This document shows positions 9,215 through 17,684 of a DNA stretch of 64,000 bases, in pieces. Positions within the stretch are counted from its first letter, which is position 1, and every line of letters begins with the position of its first letter. The notes below the pieces were generated by a model. The model was given only the letters and a program-made list of their open reading frames with translations. It ran no database searches and had not been told where the DNA came from. Source of the stretch: an uncultured Eubacteriales bacterium (lineage in GTDB: Bacteria > Bacillota > Clostridia > Oscillospirales > Acutalibacteraceae); the NCBI GenBank assembly GCA_934541115.1, contig CAKTDF010000007.1, positions 1-64,000 of the forward strand. The letters are read 5' to 3'. A program made the translations under genes and the position numbers.

Positions 9215-9650
9215 TTACATTTCGTGAGGTTATTTTATCATGTCACCGAGGCGCAGCGCGTGCCGATGGGCGCATGATTTAATGTTCTCCGAAATACACC
9301 AAAAAATTGCTTTGGATTACATTTCGTGAGGTTATTTTATCATGTCACCGAGGCGCAGCGCGTGCCGATGGGCGGCATGATTTAATGTTCTCCGAAATAC
9401 ACCAAAAAATTGCTTTGGATTACATTTCGTGAGGTTATTTTATCATGTCACCGAGGCGCAGCGCGTGCCGATGGCGGCATGATTTAATGTTCTCCGAAAT
9501 ACACCAAAAAATTGCTTTGGATTGTATTTCGTGAGGTTATTTTATCATGTCACCGAGGCGCAGCGCGTGCCGATGGCGGCATGATTTAATGTTCTCCTAA
9601 ATACACCAAAGCTCTGCTTTGGATTGTATTTCGTGAGGTTATTATAACAT
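9215..9650. repeat. Tandem array of a 102-bp palindromic repeat, four copies plus a fragment
   Basis: Units begin at 9217, 9319, 9422 and 9524, with a partial fifth at 9626; spacing is 102-103 bp and copies differ by only a few bases. Each unit has two nested palindromes: ATTTCG...CGAAAT enclosing ATCATG...CATGAT, and a small hairpin CCAAA...TTTGG, which in the last copy is the perfect CCAAAGC/GCTTTGG. The array fills the gap between the GHL10 gene and the amidase gene and contains no reading frame. It resembles the intergenic palindromes common in Oscillospiraceae, here amplified in tandem. Confidence 0.95.
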
Positions 9651-9665
9651 ATCTCAAACGCAATT

Positions 9666-10883
9666 TTAACCACTCGGGTATAATTTTTCATTAAAATTTA
9701 CAAATTGGAGTGAGTAAAGGCAAAAGCCGTCAAATCCCCGAGCTCTCAAAGTCTCAATCTGCCGGGGAATCAGTTTTTCTTCTTTCCACTCGTTTTTTCC
9801 GCTTTCACCTGCAAATTTATCATCTTTGCCCCTCTTATAAAGTGCAAGTCCGGCACAAAGGCGAACATTATCGTTTTTAACTATATTTCTCCACCCAATG
9901 GCACATTTTTCAAACGGTTTGCTCTCATTTTTAAATCCGTAGTATATCTGTGGTATCAAAATATCACAAAATCCGTCCTCTTTTCCCCACCTTTCAACAT
10001 CTGCATAATAAACTGAAAAGTTTTTTTCAATGTCTCCGCCGGGACTTATACTGAAAATTTTATTCTTTCCACTCTCTTTCACGGCTGAATATATTCCGCT
10101 GACAAGAGCATTGACATTTTCGCGCCGCCATGAATCAAGCGCAAGCGTTCCCCCGCCTTTAAGATATTCTTTATAGAATGATGAATCCACCTTTTCTTTT
10201 TGTGACGGATAAAAATAATCGTCAATATGTATTCCGTCAACTTCATATTTTCCAAGTATTTCCCGAACACCGGAAATAATAAGGCGGCGCGCCTTTTCCG
10301 ACGCCGGTGAAAAAAACATTCCCTCTTCAATTTCAACAACATCCGGAAATGAAAGTGTTTTTCCGGGACTTTTTTCACAGAGCTTGCTCCTGCTTTCATC
10401 TCTTGGCAGAATGCGATACGGATTTATCCAGGCGTGAACGGAAAGTCCGCATTCCCTGCCCTTTTCGCATATTACACGCAAAAAGTCAAACGGCAGACTG
10501 TCGCCCTGTTTTTTTACAACACAGGACGAGGACGGAAAAATTTCACTTTCATAGATCGCGTCGGCAAAAGGACGCACCTGAACAAAAACACAGTTGACAG
10601 AAAGCTTTTGAAGCTTTTTGAACTGACTCAAAATATAGGCTGAAAACTGTTTTTCGCTTTCTTTCGGCGCAGCTTTAAGCTCAAGATATGAAAACCAGAC
10701 GCCGCGAATTTCCTTGGAAATGTCAAGAAATCTGTCATCATCTTCTGCCTCATCGGCAAGGCCGTCGTCCTCCAAAAGATAATCTCCCCCATCGTCATCG
10801 TTCAAAAGTCCGCTTCCGCAGCCGCAAAGCACCGCGGGCAGAAAGATCAAAAGAAGCAGAGCGGCAAAAATTTTTCTTTTCAT
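9666..10883 (-). CDS. GHL10-family (YngK/DUF187) glycoside hydrolase-like lipoprotein
   Basis: 405 residues. The lipoprotein signal peptide ends in LPAVLCGC, followed by an acidic linker rich in Asp and Glu. The GHL10 TIM barrel starts at EIRGVWFSYLEL and contains VFVQVRPFADAIY, SVHAWINPYR and DGIHIDDYFYP, all typical of the YngK/DUF187 family. Members are thought to act on cell-wall or extracellular polysaccharide, but the reaction is not firmly known. ATG 10883 follows AAGGAG; the frame extends to 10976 without another ribosome site. It lies before the repeat array and the amidase on the same strand, consistent with a cell-envelope role. Confidence 0.9.
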   Translation of the reverse strand: MKRKIFAALLLLIFLPAVLCGCGSGLLNDDDGGDYLLEDDGLADEAEDDDRFLDISKEIRGVWFSYLELKAAPKESEKQFSAYILSQFKKLQKLSVNCVFVQVRPFADAIYESEIFPSSSCVVKKQGDSLPFDFLRVICEKGRECGLSVHAWINPYRILPRDESRSKLCEKSPGKTLSFPDVVEIEEGMFFSPASEKARRLIISGVREILGKYEVDGIHIDDYFYPSQKEKVDSSFYKEYLKGGGTLALDSWRRENVNALVSGIYSAVKESGKNKIFSISPGGDIEKNFSVYYADVERWGKEDGFCDILIPQIYYGFKNESKPFEKCAIGWRNIVKNDNVRLCAGLALYKRGKDDKFAGESGKNEWKEEKLIPRQIETLRARGFDGFCLYSLQFVNFNEKLYPSG

Positions 10884-10905
10884 TTTATGGTTTGCTCCTT
10901 TCGGC

Positions 10906-10934
10906 TTGACAAGAGGTGAGAAAAAATATAAGAT
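10906..10934 (+). promoter_or_regulatory. Sigma-A promoter of the zinc-ribbon/DUF1294 pair
   Basis: TTGACA (10906-10911), 17 bp, TAAGAT (10929-10934), about 70 bp before the ATG at 11007. It overlaps the leader of the divergent GHL10 gene. Confidence 0.7.
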
Positions 10935-11006
10935 AGATTCAAGCAGGGCGTGCGCCGCAATTGCACAGTATTGCATTAAAATTATACTTTTTCGGAGGGC
11001 ATTAAA

Positions 11007-11285
11007 ATGGCAATTAAGACGGGCGAAAAATTAATCACAAAAAAGCATGGCAAATCAAATCTTGTGGTCTGCCCGAACTGTAAAAATGAGGTCAACTTTG
11101 CTCTTTTTGAAAACGTTGACATTTCTGCCGTTGCGCTGTTTTTAAAAAAGAAAAGCGGCTGTTTTGCCGTTTGTCCGCAGTGTGCAAAAATCTTTTCCGT
11201 CAATGAAAACTATATTCGCGAAAAAGAACGCGGGACAGCCTGCGCCATGACTCAAAGCGATCTTGAAGAGTTGAAAAGATCATGA
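11007..11285 (+). CDS. Small zinc-ribbon protein, unknown function
   Basis: 92 residues. Two CxxC pairs, CPNC at residues 22-25 and CPQC near 56-59, spaced like a zinc ribbon. No membrane segment or catalytic motif is visible. The start follows GGAGGG. Its stop overlaps the start of the DUF1294 gene by 4 bp (ATGA), so the two are translationally coupled. I do not recognise a named family; the expressed status rests on the promoter, ribosome site and coupling. Confidence 0.75.
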   Translation: MAIKTGEKLITKKHGKSNLVVCPNCKNEVNFALFENVDISAVALFLKKKSGCFAVCPQCAKIFSVNENYIREKERGTACAMTQSDLEELKRS

Positions 11286-11581
11286 GTACAAAGCAAAAGC
11301 TTATAATTTTCGGAGCGTATCTTTTTATCGTTTCTTTTGCGGCGTTCATTTTGACCGTAACCGACAAGCACAATGCGAAAAAAGGACGCCGGCGTGTCAG
11401 TGAAAAGGCTCTTTTTGCTGCCGCATTCCTCGGCGGCAGCCTTTGTGAATATCTTACGATGAAGGCTATACGCCACAAAACTCTGCACAAAAGGTTTATG
11501 CTCGGTCTGCCGGCGATTATGTTTTTTCAGCTTGCCGCAGCGGCAGCTCTTTACTACCTTTTTTACATTCGACTTAAATAA
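11282..11581 (+). CDS. DUF1294-family membrane protein
   Basis: 99 residues with three hydrophobic segments. The middle contains RRVSEKALFAAAFLGGS and, after it, MKAIRHKTLHKRF, the conserved core of DUF1294 (RVSE..L...A..GGS...MK..RHKT.H..F). The family is widespread in bacteria and of unknown function; in some proteins it is fused to a cold-shock domain. It is coupled to the zinc-ribbon gene and followed by a strong terminator. Confidence 0.9.
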   Translation: MSTKQKLIIFGAYLFIVSFAAFILTVTDKHNAKKGRRRVSEKALFAAAFLGGSLCEYLTMKAIRHKTLHKRFMLGLPAIMFFQLAAAAALYYLFYIRLK

Positions 11582-11597
11582 TCAATTCAATACGCCC

Positions 11598-11630
11598 GGG
11601 ACTGCCGAAAAAAACGGCAGTCCCCTTTTA
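11598..11630 (+). terminator. Rho-independent terminator after the DUF1294 gene
   Basis: Perfect 10-bp stem GGGACTGCCG/CGGCAGTCCC around an A7 loop (11598-11624), then CTTTTA. The stem resembles inverted repeats near 19380-19584 and 50865-50903. Confidence 0.8.
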
Positions 11631-11689
11631 ATTCTGACGGTCACGCTGTTTACAGACAGCATGTTACAACCCTCAAAGGCAACATCAGG

Positions 11690-13222
11690 TCATACGCAGG
11701 GAATCATCAACATTCTTTCGTCTTCAGTTTCGTCACCTTTAAGGTCGTTTTCCTCTCGGACTGCCTCGAGCGTTGTTGAATACCTTTTTGCAATATTCCA
11801 CAGTCTTTCACCTTTTTGACAGTAACAAACGATCAGTGCGGCATCGTCCTTTTCTCCGGGTGTTTCGTCCTCGCAAACAGAGGTGCAAATGCGCTTTTCC
11901 TCGGCAGAATAGACATTGAAATACGCGCCGAAAACAACCCGCAAATCAATTTTGCTGTCTGTTCGCGCAACGCCCTCAATTTCTTCAACAGAAACACATG
12001 GCGTGCAAATGATTTTTTTGCATTCCTCTCCTGCAACAGTGCGGCAGGTATAGTCAACGGTTTTTTCCGTATATTGGATTTTTCCCTCCTCGTCAATGAA
12101 CAAAAGCCCGATAAGCAGATTCATGCCAAGTTCAATCTTTTTTCCGTCCGCAGTGACATTCGGTGTGATTTTTACGCATCTTGCGTCAACAACGCTTTTC
12201 GCGTTCTGACCGGAAAGCTCAACGGTTTTTCTGAATGTTTCGCGACTGTCAAAGGTATGAACCTTTTTGAGAAAGCTGACTTGCCCAAATTCGGCGTTCA
12301 TTTTGCAGCGTGTTGAGTAACAATCGTCAATAAATTCAACCGTTTTTGTTTCATACCCTTCAACAAAAGCACAAACCTTTGCCGCAATTTCAAGCAGGCG
12401 GTTGCTGCCCGAGGAATCCGCTCTTGGCTGAAGACTCAGCGAACGAACGTATAAGCGGACAAAGCACTGAGTATCCTCCGTTACATCGGGAACTTCAATT
12501 ATCTGACTTATAGGCATTGAGTGATGCAGACACTGAAGCTCTCCCTGCGCAGAATCGCCGCAATAAAGCACATCTGTTAAAAGCTCGCCCTTGAGCAAAA
12601 GCTTTCCGCTGACAGCCTTGACGGAATCAAGCTGCGCGCGTGAATCCGAACGGATGATTTTGCCTATCGGCTGCATCTTCTGATCAATTGAAGCGGTTTC
12701 AGACATATCAAAACACTTTTCCCGGCAGGCAACGGCACTCACACAGTCGGTTTCTTCGCGAAGCGTCTGTGCCCCATCGTTTTCAATCTGAGAAAGCACC
12801 TGTGTTTTTTCCTGCGTATATGCCCTGAACGTTACCGAGACATTTCCGTTCACCGAGCAGCGCCGTTGACTCGCCGCCCGGCAGTTGACATACTCTGTGT
12901 CTGCATTGCAAACCACAACAGCGTCCTGCGGTACATCTTTAATCTCCGCGCTTTTTGAAAGTTCGATTTTATGCTCAAAACAATCGGTTTTTTCCTCGTT
13001 ATTCACATATACAAGGCGAATAACAATTTCACCCTCGGCGGTTGCCCTTTCTCCCGATCTGCCAAGCGTTGCAACAGACGGACTGACAGAGCATTTCAAA
13101 ATACGTTTGATATCCGAGCAATAATCCGGCAGACTGAGTTCAAGATCGATGTTCTGCTCGGCGCAGACGGTGCAGGTGCATTTCAAAACGGACAATTCTT
13201 CTTTTTTCAATTCAAAACTCAT
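11690..13222 (-). CDS. DUF3794 (SPOCS) and LysM domain spore-envelope protein
   Basis: 510 residues. Repeated DUF3794 units are visible; the first contains LSLPDYCSDIKRILKC and GEIVIRLVYV near residues 28-75, and further copies follow near 195 and 345. The last 45 residues form a LysM domain (CQKGERLWNIAKRYSTT ... MLMIP) that binds peptidoglycan or cortex. Such proteins occur in spore-forming Clostridia and relate to coat or cortex morphogenetic proteins such as SpoVID/SafA. ATG 13222 follows AAGGAG. No partner gene is adjacent. Localisation to the spore envelope is inferred from the family. Confidence 0.9.
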   Translation of the reverse strand: MSFELKKEELSVLKCTCTVCAEQNIDLELSLPDYCSDIKRILKCSVSPSVATLGRSGERATAEGEIVIRLVYVNNEEKTDCFEHKIELSKSAEIKDVPQDAVVVCNADTEYVNCRAASQRRCSVNGNVSVTFRAYTQEKTQVLSQIENDGAQTLREETDCVSAVACREKCFDMSETASIDQKMQPIGKIIRSDSRAQLDSVKAVSGKLLLKGELLTDVLYCGDSAQGELQCLHHSMPISQIIEVPDVTEDTQCFVRLYVRSLSLQPRADSSGSNRLLEIAAKVCAFVEGYETKTVEFIDDCYSTRCKMNAEFGQVSFLKKVHTFDSRETFRKTVELSGQNAKSVVDARCVKITPNVTADGKKIELGMNLLIGLLFIDEEGKIQYTEKTVDYTCRTVAGEECKKIICTPCVSVEEIEGVARTDSKIDLRVVFGAYFNVYSAEEKRICTSVCEDETPGEKDDAALIVCYCQKGERLWNIAKRYSTTLEAVREENDLKGDETEDERMLMIPCV

Positions 13223-13390
13223 GTTGACATCTCCTTTTGGCTGCGTTCAGACTGAATATACCCAAGCTTCCTCACTATTGTAATATCTTCAGCCTGCAAC
13301 TGCCTGACTTCATAAAAAATATATTCGTCCGCTTTGTTCAATATGAAAAGTGAAGCGAATAATCCGATAACCTGTCCTAAAAAACGCAAA

Positions 13391-13441
13391 AACAGCCGTA
13401 ACCACGTTACGAAAAATTTCCGTTCGTGAATTACGACTGTT
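13391..13441 (-). terminator. Terminator of the ACT/PFL operon
   Basis: Long imperfect hairpin AACAGTCGTAA...TTACGGCTGTT on the minus strand with an inner CACG/CGTG-type pairing, followed by TTTGCGTTTTTT. It begins about 16 bp after the PFL gene stop. Confidence 0.75.
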
Positions 13442-13456
13442 ATTTATATCGTCAGC

Positions 13457-14818
13457 TCAATTTTTGAGGGAGTGCATCGGCGCCGGGATTCTTCCGCCGC
13501 GTGAAATGAATTCGCAGGAAGAAAACGGTTTAACTGCCATTACCGGAGCAGTGCCGAGAAGTCCGCCGAACTCAACCATGTCCCCAACCTTTTTGCCCGG
13601 GGCGGGAATGACTCTGACCGCCGTTGTTTTGCAGTTGACAACACCGATTGCAGCCTCGTCGGCGATTATTGCTCCTATAGTCTCGGCGCTCGTGTCACCC
13701 GGAACGGCTATCATATCAAGACCGACTGAGCAAACGCAGGTCATAGCCTCAAGCTTTTCAAGCGAAAGCGAACCGCTTTGAGCCGCAGCTATCATGCCCT
13801 CATCTTCGCTGACCGGAATAAAGGCTCCCGAAAGTCCGCCGACATGGTTGCTTGCCATCACGCCGCCCTTTTTGACAGCATCATTAAGCAAAGCAAGGGC
13901 AGCTGTAGTTCCGTGCGTTCCGCAGGATTCAAGTCCCATTTCTTCAAGAATACGTGCAACGGAATCTCCCCTTTCGGGCGTTGGAGCAAGCGAAAGGTCA
14001 ACGATTCCAAAAGGAACACCGAGCCTTTGTGACGCCTCATGAGCCACAAGCTGACCCATACGGGTGATTTTGAAAGCGGTCTTTTTTATGGTTTCTGCAA
14101 CAACGTCAAACGGCTCCCCCTTGCAGCCTTTGAGCGCATGGTGAACCACTCCCGGACCGCTGACGCCGACATTTATCACACACTCCGGCTCACCAACACC
14201 GTGGAATGCACCCGCCATGAACGGGTTATCCTCAACGGCATTGGCAAAAACAACCAGCTTTGCGCAGCCAAAGCCGGCGGTGTCTGCCGTCTTTTGAGCC
14301 GTCTGCTTTATGATTTTTCCCATCAAAGCAACAGCGTCCATATTGATTCCGGATTTTGTTGAAGCAACGCACACGCTTGAGCAGACTCTTTCGGTCACGG
14401 CAAGAGCCTCGGGAATCGAGGCAATAAGACGGCGATCGCTTTCTGTAAAGCCTTTGTTGACCAAAGCCGAAAAGCCGCCTATAAAGTTGACGCCGCAGCT
14501 CTTAGCCGCCTCATCAAGTGCACGGGCAAGAGGAACAAAATTTCCTTCGCGGCACGCCGCGCCAACAAGCGAAACAGGCGTTACGGAAATGCGCTTGTTG
14601 ACGATCGGTATACCGAACTCGCGCTCAATCTGTTCACCGGTTTCAACAAGGTGCTGCGCCATGCGGCAGATTTTGTCATATATCTTTTTTGCACAATTTT
14701 CAATGCTTTCATCAGCGCAGTCAAGCAGTGAGATTCCCATTGTTATCGTTCTCACGTCAAGGTGCTGATTATCTATCATGTCAAGTGTGCTGATAATATC
14801 CTTTGCATCAAACATCAT
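13457..14818 (-). CDS. PFL-family protein (UPF0210, DUF711)
   Basis: 453 residues, the normal length for UPF0210. Recognisable stretches include LDVRTITMGISLLDC near the start, GIPIVNKRISVTPVS, NFIGGFSALVNKG and DLSLAPTPERGDSVA. It is a soluble cytoplasmic protein with a fold related to pyruvate formate-lyase-like enzymes but no glycyl-radical motif; its reaction is not established. It is almost always found next to a UPF0237 ACT-domain protein, as here, with 14 bp between the genes. The pair has its own consensus promoter and terminator. Confidence 0.93.
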   Translation of the reverse strand: MMFDAKDIISTLDMIDNQHLDVRTITMGISLLDCADESIENCAKKIYDKICRMAQHLVETGEQIEREFGIPIVNKRISVTPVSLVGAACREGNFVPLARALDEAAKSCGVNFIGGFSALVNKGFTESDRRLIASIPEALAVTERVCSSVCVASTKSGINMDAVALMGKIIKQTAQKTADTAGFGCAKLVVFANAVEDNPFMAGAFHGVGEPECVINVGVSGPGVVHHALKGCKGEPFDVVAETIKKTAFKITRMGQLVAHEASQRLGVPFGIVDLSLAPTPERGDSVARILEEMGLESCGTHGTTAALALLNDAVKKGGVMASNHVGGLSGAFIPVSEDEGMIAAAQSGSLSLEKLEAMTCVCSVGLDMIAVPGDTSAETIGAIIADEAAIGVVNCKTTAVRVIPAPGKKVGDMVEFGGLLGTAPVMAVKPFSSCEFISRGGRIPAPMHSLKN

Positions 14819-14832
14819 AAGACATCACCCCG

Positions 14833-15102
14833 TCAGACTCTGTGCATGAGCGTGAAAATATCCTCACGCTGAGTATGTATGGCAAGACCCATCTTTTTTC
14901 CAAGCTCGTCAAGCTCTGCAGCGAGTTCTGCAACGCCTTTTTTGCTGTTTTCAGTTTCAACGAGCATAGACATTGTGAAAAATTCCTGCATAACGGTTTG
15001 GCTGATATCTAAAATATTGACGTTGTTTTCACTCAAAAGAGTGCAGACTCCCGCAATGATACCTGTTGTATCCTTGCCGGTCACGGTAACGATAGCTCTC
15101 AT
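14833..15102 (-). CDS. ACT-domain protein (UPF0237)
   Basis: 89 residues, a single ACT domain: RAIVTVTGKDTTGIIAGVC, then NVNILDISQTVMQEFFTMSM and a second beta-alpha-beta half. ACT domains bind amino acids or similar small ligands and usually regulate a partner. The partner is probably the downstream UPF0210 protein. ATG 15102 follows AAAGGATG; an upstream in-frame start at 15162 lacks a ribosome site. Confidence 0.93.
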   Translation of the reverse strand: MRAIVTVTGKDTTGIIAGVCTLLSENNVNILDISQTVMQEFFTMSMLVETENSKKGVAELAAELDELGKKMGLAIHTQREDIFTLMHRV

Positions 15103-15292
15103 AAAATCATCCTTTCGCGGTGAAAATAGACGTAAAGTAAACATTGATAAACCCGCTTTCAAAAATCGACGGATAATTCACGATTATTCCCGGAATTTTC
15201 TCTGTACACAAAACCTGCGTACCTGCAAAAGCGCGTAATAACCGAAAAAACCTCCACGTCAATCCTTGAACCTTGGGCAATCATTGTTTACT

Positions 15293-15320
15293 ATTATACT
15301 TTAAATCAGTAAAATGTCAA
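15293..15320 (-). promoter_or_regulatory. Sigma-A promoter of the ACT/PFL operon
   Basis: TTGACA (15315-15320), 16 bp, TATAAT (15293-15298) on the minus strand, both boxes matching consensus. It begins directly after the spoVT terminator stem. Confidence 0.85.
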
Positions 15321-15351
15321 GGCAGGACCGCTTTCAAACTGCCGTCCTGCC
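15321..15351 (-). terminator. Hairpin after spoVT
   Basis: Stem GGCAGGAC/GTCCTGCC with an 11-15 base loop, 30 bp after the spoVT stop. The T tract is weak (CCTTGACATTTTA), and the -35 box of the next operon starts inside it, so termination may be partial. Confidence 0.55.
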
Positions 15352-15378
15352 CAAAAGAAATTCCGTTTTTTCTCGGTA

Positions 15379-15918
15379 TCATTCTTCCATTTGCTTTCCG
15401 AGAAAGGCTGCCGCAACCTGAGCGAGCTTGACAACGGTCTGAGTCGGTGCCTTTCCCTTTTCCTCGCTCAACAGAACCACCGCACCCATAACATCTCCGG
15501 CTCCGATTATCGGGAACATTACGGAAACTTCTTTTTCATTTCCGTCGCAAAGCTCAATGTGCTCTCTTTCGTTTTCAAAAACAAAGCTGCTGCGCTTTTC
15601 CATATAGCTTTCAAGCAGCGGCGAAATACGCTTTTCAAGGACCTCTTTTTTCGGTATTCCTGAGGCTGCAATGATATGGTCTCTGTCGCAGATTACGGCG
15701 GGGTGACCCGTGGTTCTGCTGAGAACGTCAACATACTGCTTGGTATAAGGGCTAAGCTCCCCTATAGGCGAATACTTTTTAAAAATGACCTCACCGTTTG
15801 AATCTGTATAAATTTCCAGCGGGTCGCCCTCACGTATACGCATTGTGCGTCTGATCTCTTTCGGAATTACAACGCGCCCGAGGTCGTCGATTCTCCGAAC
15901 GATTCCTGTTGCTTTCAT
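15379..15918 (-). CDS. spoVT: Stage V sporulation protein T (AbrB/SpoVT-type regulator)
   Basis: 179 residues, close to the 178 of Bacillus SpoVT. Residues 1-50 are an AbrB-like swapped-hairpin DNA-binding domain (MKATGIVRRIDDLGRVVIPK, then REGDPLEIY). Residues 55-179 are a GAF-type domain (YVDVLSRTTGHPAVICDRDHI, then GAGDVMGAVVLL). SpoVT acts in the forespore as regulator of late, sigma-G-dependent genes. ATG 15918 follows GGGAGAAAG; a longer frame to 16113 has low-complexity upstream sequence and no ribosome site. I could not find a convincing sigma-G promoter in the gap upstream. Confidence 0.95.
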   Translation of the reverse strand: MKATGIVRRIDDLGRVVIPKEIRRTMRIREGDPLEIYTDSNGEVIFKKYSPIGELSPYTKQYVDVLSRTTGHPAVICDRDHIIAASGIPKKEVLEKRISPLLESYMEKRSSFVFENEREHIELCDGNEKEVSVMFPIIGAGDVMGAVVLLSEEKGKAPTQTVVKLAQVAAAFLGKQMEE

Positions 15919-16294
15919 ATATCTTTCTCCCTTTGTTTGAAATGTTTGCTTTTTTAGTTTTCGCATGTAGCTATGTTTTATACAGACGGAAAACTTTGGT
16001 GAAAAAATATAAAAGCAATAATTATTTTTTTGAGAACCTCTTATCCAATCAATACTGCTAAAACTCTGCATCGGTGTTTTTACGCAAATGCGGCATATTG
16101 CGCGGCAAAACAAAAAGCAAAAGACTGTATTTCACGAGTCTCATCAAAATAAGACTTCATGTGAAATACAGTCTTTGCTTATTAATATATAAAATATTGT
16201 TGCAAATTTAAGCGTTTTTCGTTTACGTTCGGTATCTATTGCGACAAAGATAACAATTTCTGAACATAGATGCGGCGATATGTCGCTTTACGAC
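15919..16294. other. Non-coding gap between spoVT and the PqqD-like gene
   Basis: 376 bp with no credible reading frame. It must hold the spoVT promoter, which I could not identify with confidence, and it holds the strong hairpin at 16121-16175 that ends the upstream operon. The rest is AT-rich with no repeat or RNA motif that I recognise. Confidence 0.6.
16121..16175 (-). terminator. Terminator of the radical SAM/RiPP-like operon
   Basis: Perfect 15-bp stem AAGACTGTATTTCAC/GTGAAATACAGTCTT, with an inner AGTCT/AGACT pairing, followed on the minus strand by TTGCTTTTTG. It lies about 120 bp after the PqqD-like stop. Confidence 0.75.
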
Positions 16295-16558
16295 TCACTC
16301 AATTATTCCATACTCGCGAAGTTTTGAAAGAAATTCTTCAACGTCCGCTTCTGCCTGTTCCTTTGTAACATCGTATTCTGAAAGCAGCTTAATTAAAATA
16401 TCGGACTCGTCTTTTGCTGCCGGCAAAATTTTCCAGATGAACGCAGCGGTCTCTGTCAGCATAAACAGTCCGTTGTTTTCAAACACAGTCTCTCCGCCGG
16501 GAACAAGAACATTTTCTCCCATAAGCTCGCGAAGAACAAATTCTTTTTTAACAGTCAT
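16295..16558 (-). CDS. PqqD-family peptide-recognition protein (RRE-type)
   Basis: 87 residues, the usual PqqD length. The pattern LRELMGENVLVPGG, then LFMLTETAAFIWKIL and a helical C-terminus ending in LREYGII matches the winged-helix PqqD/RiPP recognition element fold. Such proteins bind the leader of a precursor peptide and present it to a radical SAM enzyme. ATG 16558 lies inside the last codons of the radical SAM gene (11-bp overlap) after GAGGGGGA, so the two are translationally coupled. It is the last gene of the cassette. I infer it binds the leader of the 80-residue peptide encoded at 19597-19839. Confidence 0.88.
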   Translation of the reverse strand: MTVKKEFVLRELMGENVLVPGGETVFENNGLFMLTETAAFIWKILPAAKDESDILIKLLSEYDVTKEQAEADVEEFLSKLREYGIIE

Positions 16559-17684
16559 ACATATCCCCCTCAAAATCAAACGTGTTCTCCTCTGACGATG
16601 TATGCAGTGCACCGACAGGAGATTTTTCCGCACTCAGTCGGCAAAGGCTTTCAAAAAATTCACAAACATATCCTGGTTTTTTTGAAAACTCCCCTGTTTC
16701 ACAATAACACATTGCCGCACAAACAGGACAGGATTTTCTCCTATTGCAGAGAGAGCATTCCTCAGGCAGACGTATTGCCGCCGTTTTTTCTGCAAGCTCT
16801 TTCCACGCAGCATCAAAGCCAAAACGCAGCGGTTCCGTTTCCGGTTTTGGGAGCATTGCACAGGAACGCATTTTTCCGTCCCATGTCAGCCAAAAAGATG
16901 ATCTGCCTGCACGGCAGCGTACTTTTCTGAAGTCCTCGCTGTCCGTCCCGTCCGTATCCTCAAGCAAAAGCCGCTTTGCTTTTTCGGCATATGCAAGTTC
17001 TCCGAACTTTTGAATATCGGTCATAACTTCGCATTCCGCCGCCTCAAAAGGAGAAAGACGGGCACAGTTTTCTCCGCAGGGCACACCGAGTCTGATCTGC
17101 GGATAGGTATATGCAGTCGATTTTAAATGAAGCTTATGCTCTTTTGAAAAGCGAACAATTTTCGCTGCCTGTGAAAGGTTCTTTTTTGTGAAAACACTGT
17201 TGAGACGAACAGAGATATTGTTCTTTTTAAGCGTTTCTATTGCGCTGACAACGGAATCAAACTTATCGACACCGCAAAATTCCCTATATTTTTCCCTATC
17301 AGCCGCATAAAGTGAAATGTTCATGCGAAACGGCGGGTATTTTTTGAAAAGCGGCAAATAACTTTCCGCAAGAGAACCGTTGGTGTTGACGGAAATCAAA
17401 AAGCCCAGCTTTGAAAAAGCAGTGTACAGTTCTTCAAAATCGCTGCGCAAAAGCGGTTCGCCTCCTGTGAGCAGCAAAAAAAGCATTCCGGCGTTTTTTG
17501 CCTGTTCGGCAAGCGAGAGCCACGTTTTTGTGTCAAGCTCCTCTTTTCTGCAGCTCTCGTGAACATAGCACATGGGGCAAGAAAAATTACAGTTCTGAGT
17601 CAGTTCAAAATGACCTGAAAGCGGAACTTTGTTTTTTGTTGCACGGGAATGAAGATACCGCGACATTTGGGGTTCGGCATTCAA
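16548..17684 (-). CDS. Radical SAM/SPASM peptide-modifying enzyme
   Basis: 378 residues. C32, C36 and C39 (CNFSCPMC) hold the SAM-binding 4Fe-4S cluster, followed by LLTGGEPLLR. The C-terminal third is a SPASM domain with CRAGR, RSCAML, CSLCNRRKSCPVCAAMC and a final C in YVCEF, enough for auxiliary clusters. It belongs to the PqqE/anSME-like peptide maturases that make thioether or C-C crosslinks or epimerise residues. TTG 17684 overlaps the kinase stop as TTGA and follows AAAGGGCG; ATG 17666 is the alternative start. Neighbours (kinase, PqqD-like protein, precursor-like peptide) point to RiPP maturation. The actual modification is unknown. Confidence 0.93.
   Translation of the reverse strand: MNAEPQMSRYLHSRATKNKVPLSGHFELTQNCNFSCPMCYVHESCRKEELDTKTWLSLAEQAKNAGMLFLLLTGGEPLLRSDFEELYTAFSKLGFLISVNTNGSLAESYLPLFKKYPPFRMNISLYAADREKYREFCGVDKFDSVVSAIETLKKNNISVRLNSVFTKKNLSQAAKIVRFSKEHKLHLKSTAYTYPQIRLGVPCGENCARLSPFEAAECEVMTDIQKFGELAYAEKAKRLLLEDTDGTDSEDFRKVRCRAGRSSFWLTWDGKMRSCAMLPKPETEPLRFGFDAAWKELAEKTAAIRLPEECSLCNRRKSCPVCAAMCYCETGEFSKKPGYVCEFFESLCRLSAEKSPVGALHTSSEENTFDFEGDMYDC

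Noticed and set aside
9215..9650. CRISPR array
   Set aside because: The whole 102-bp unit repeats; there are no unique spacers between short identical repeats, and no cas gene is near.
15919..16110. Sigma-G promoter for spoVT
   Set aside because: Short GTATA and CATnnTA-like pieces occur but not at the right spacing.
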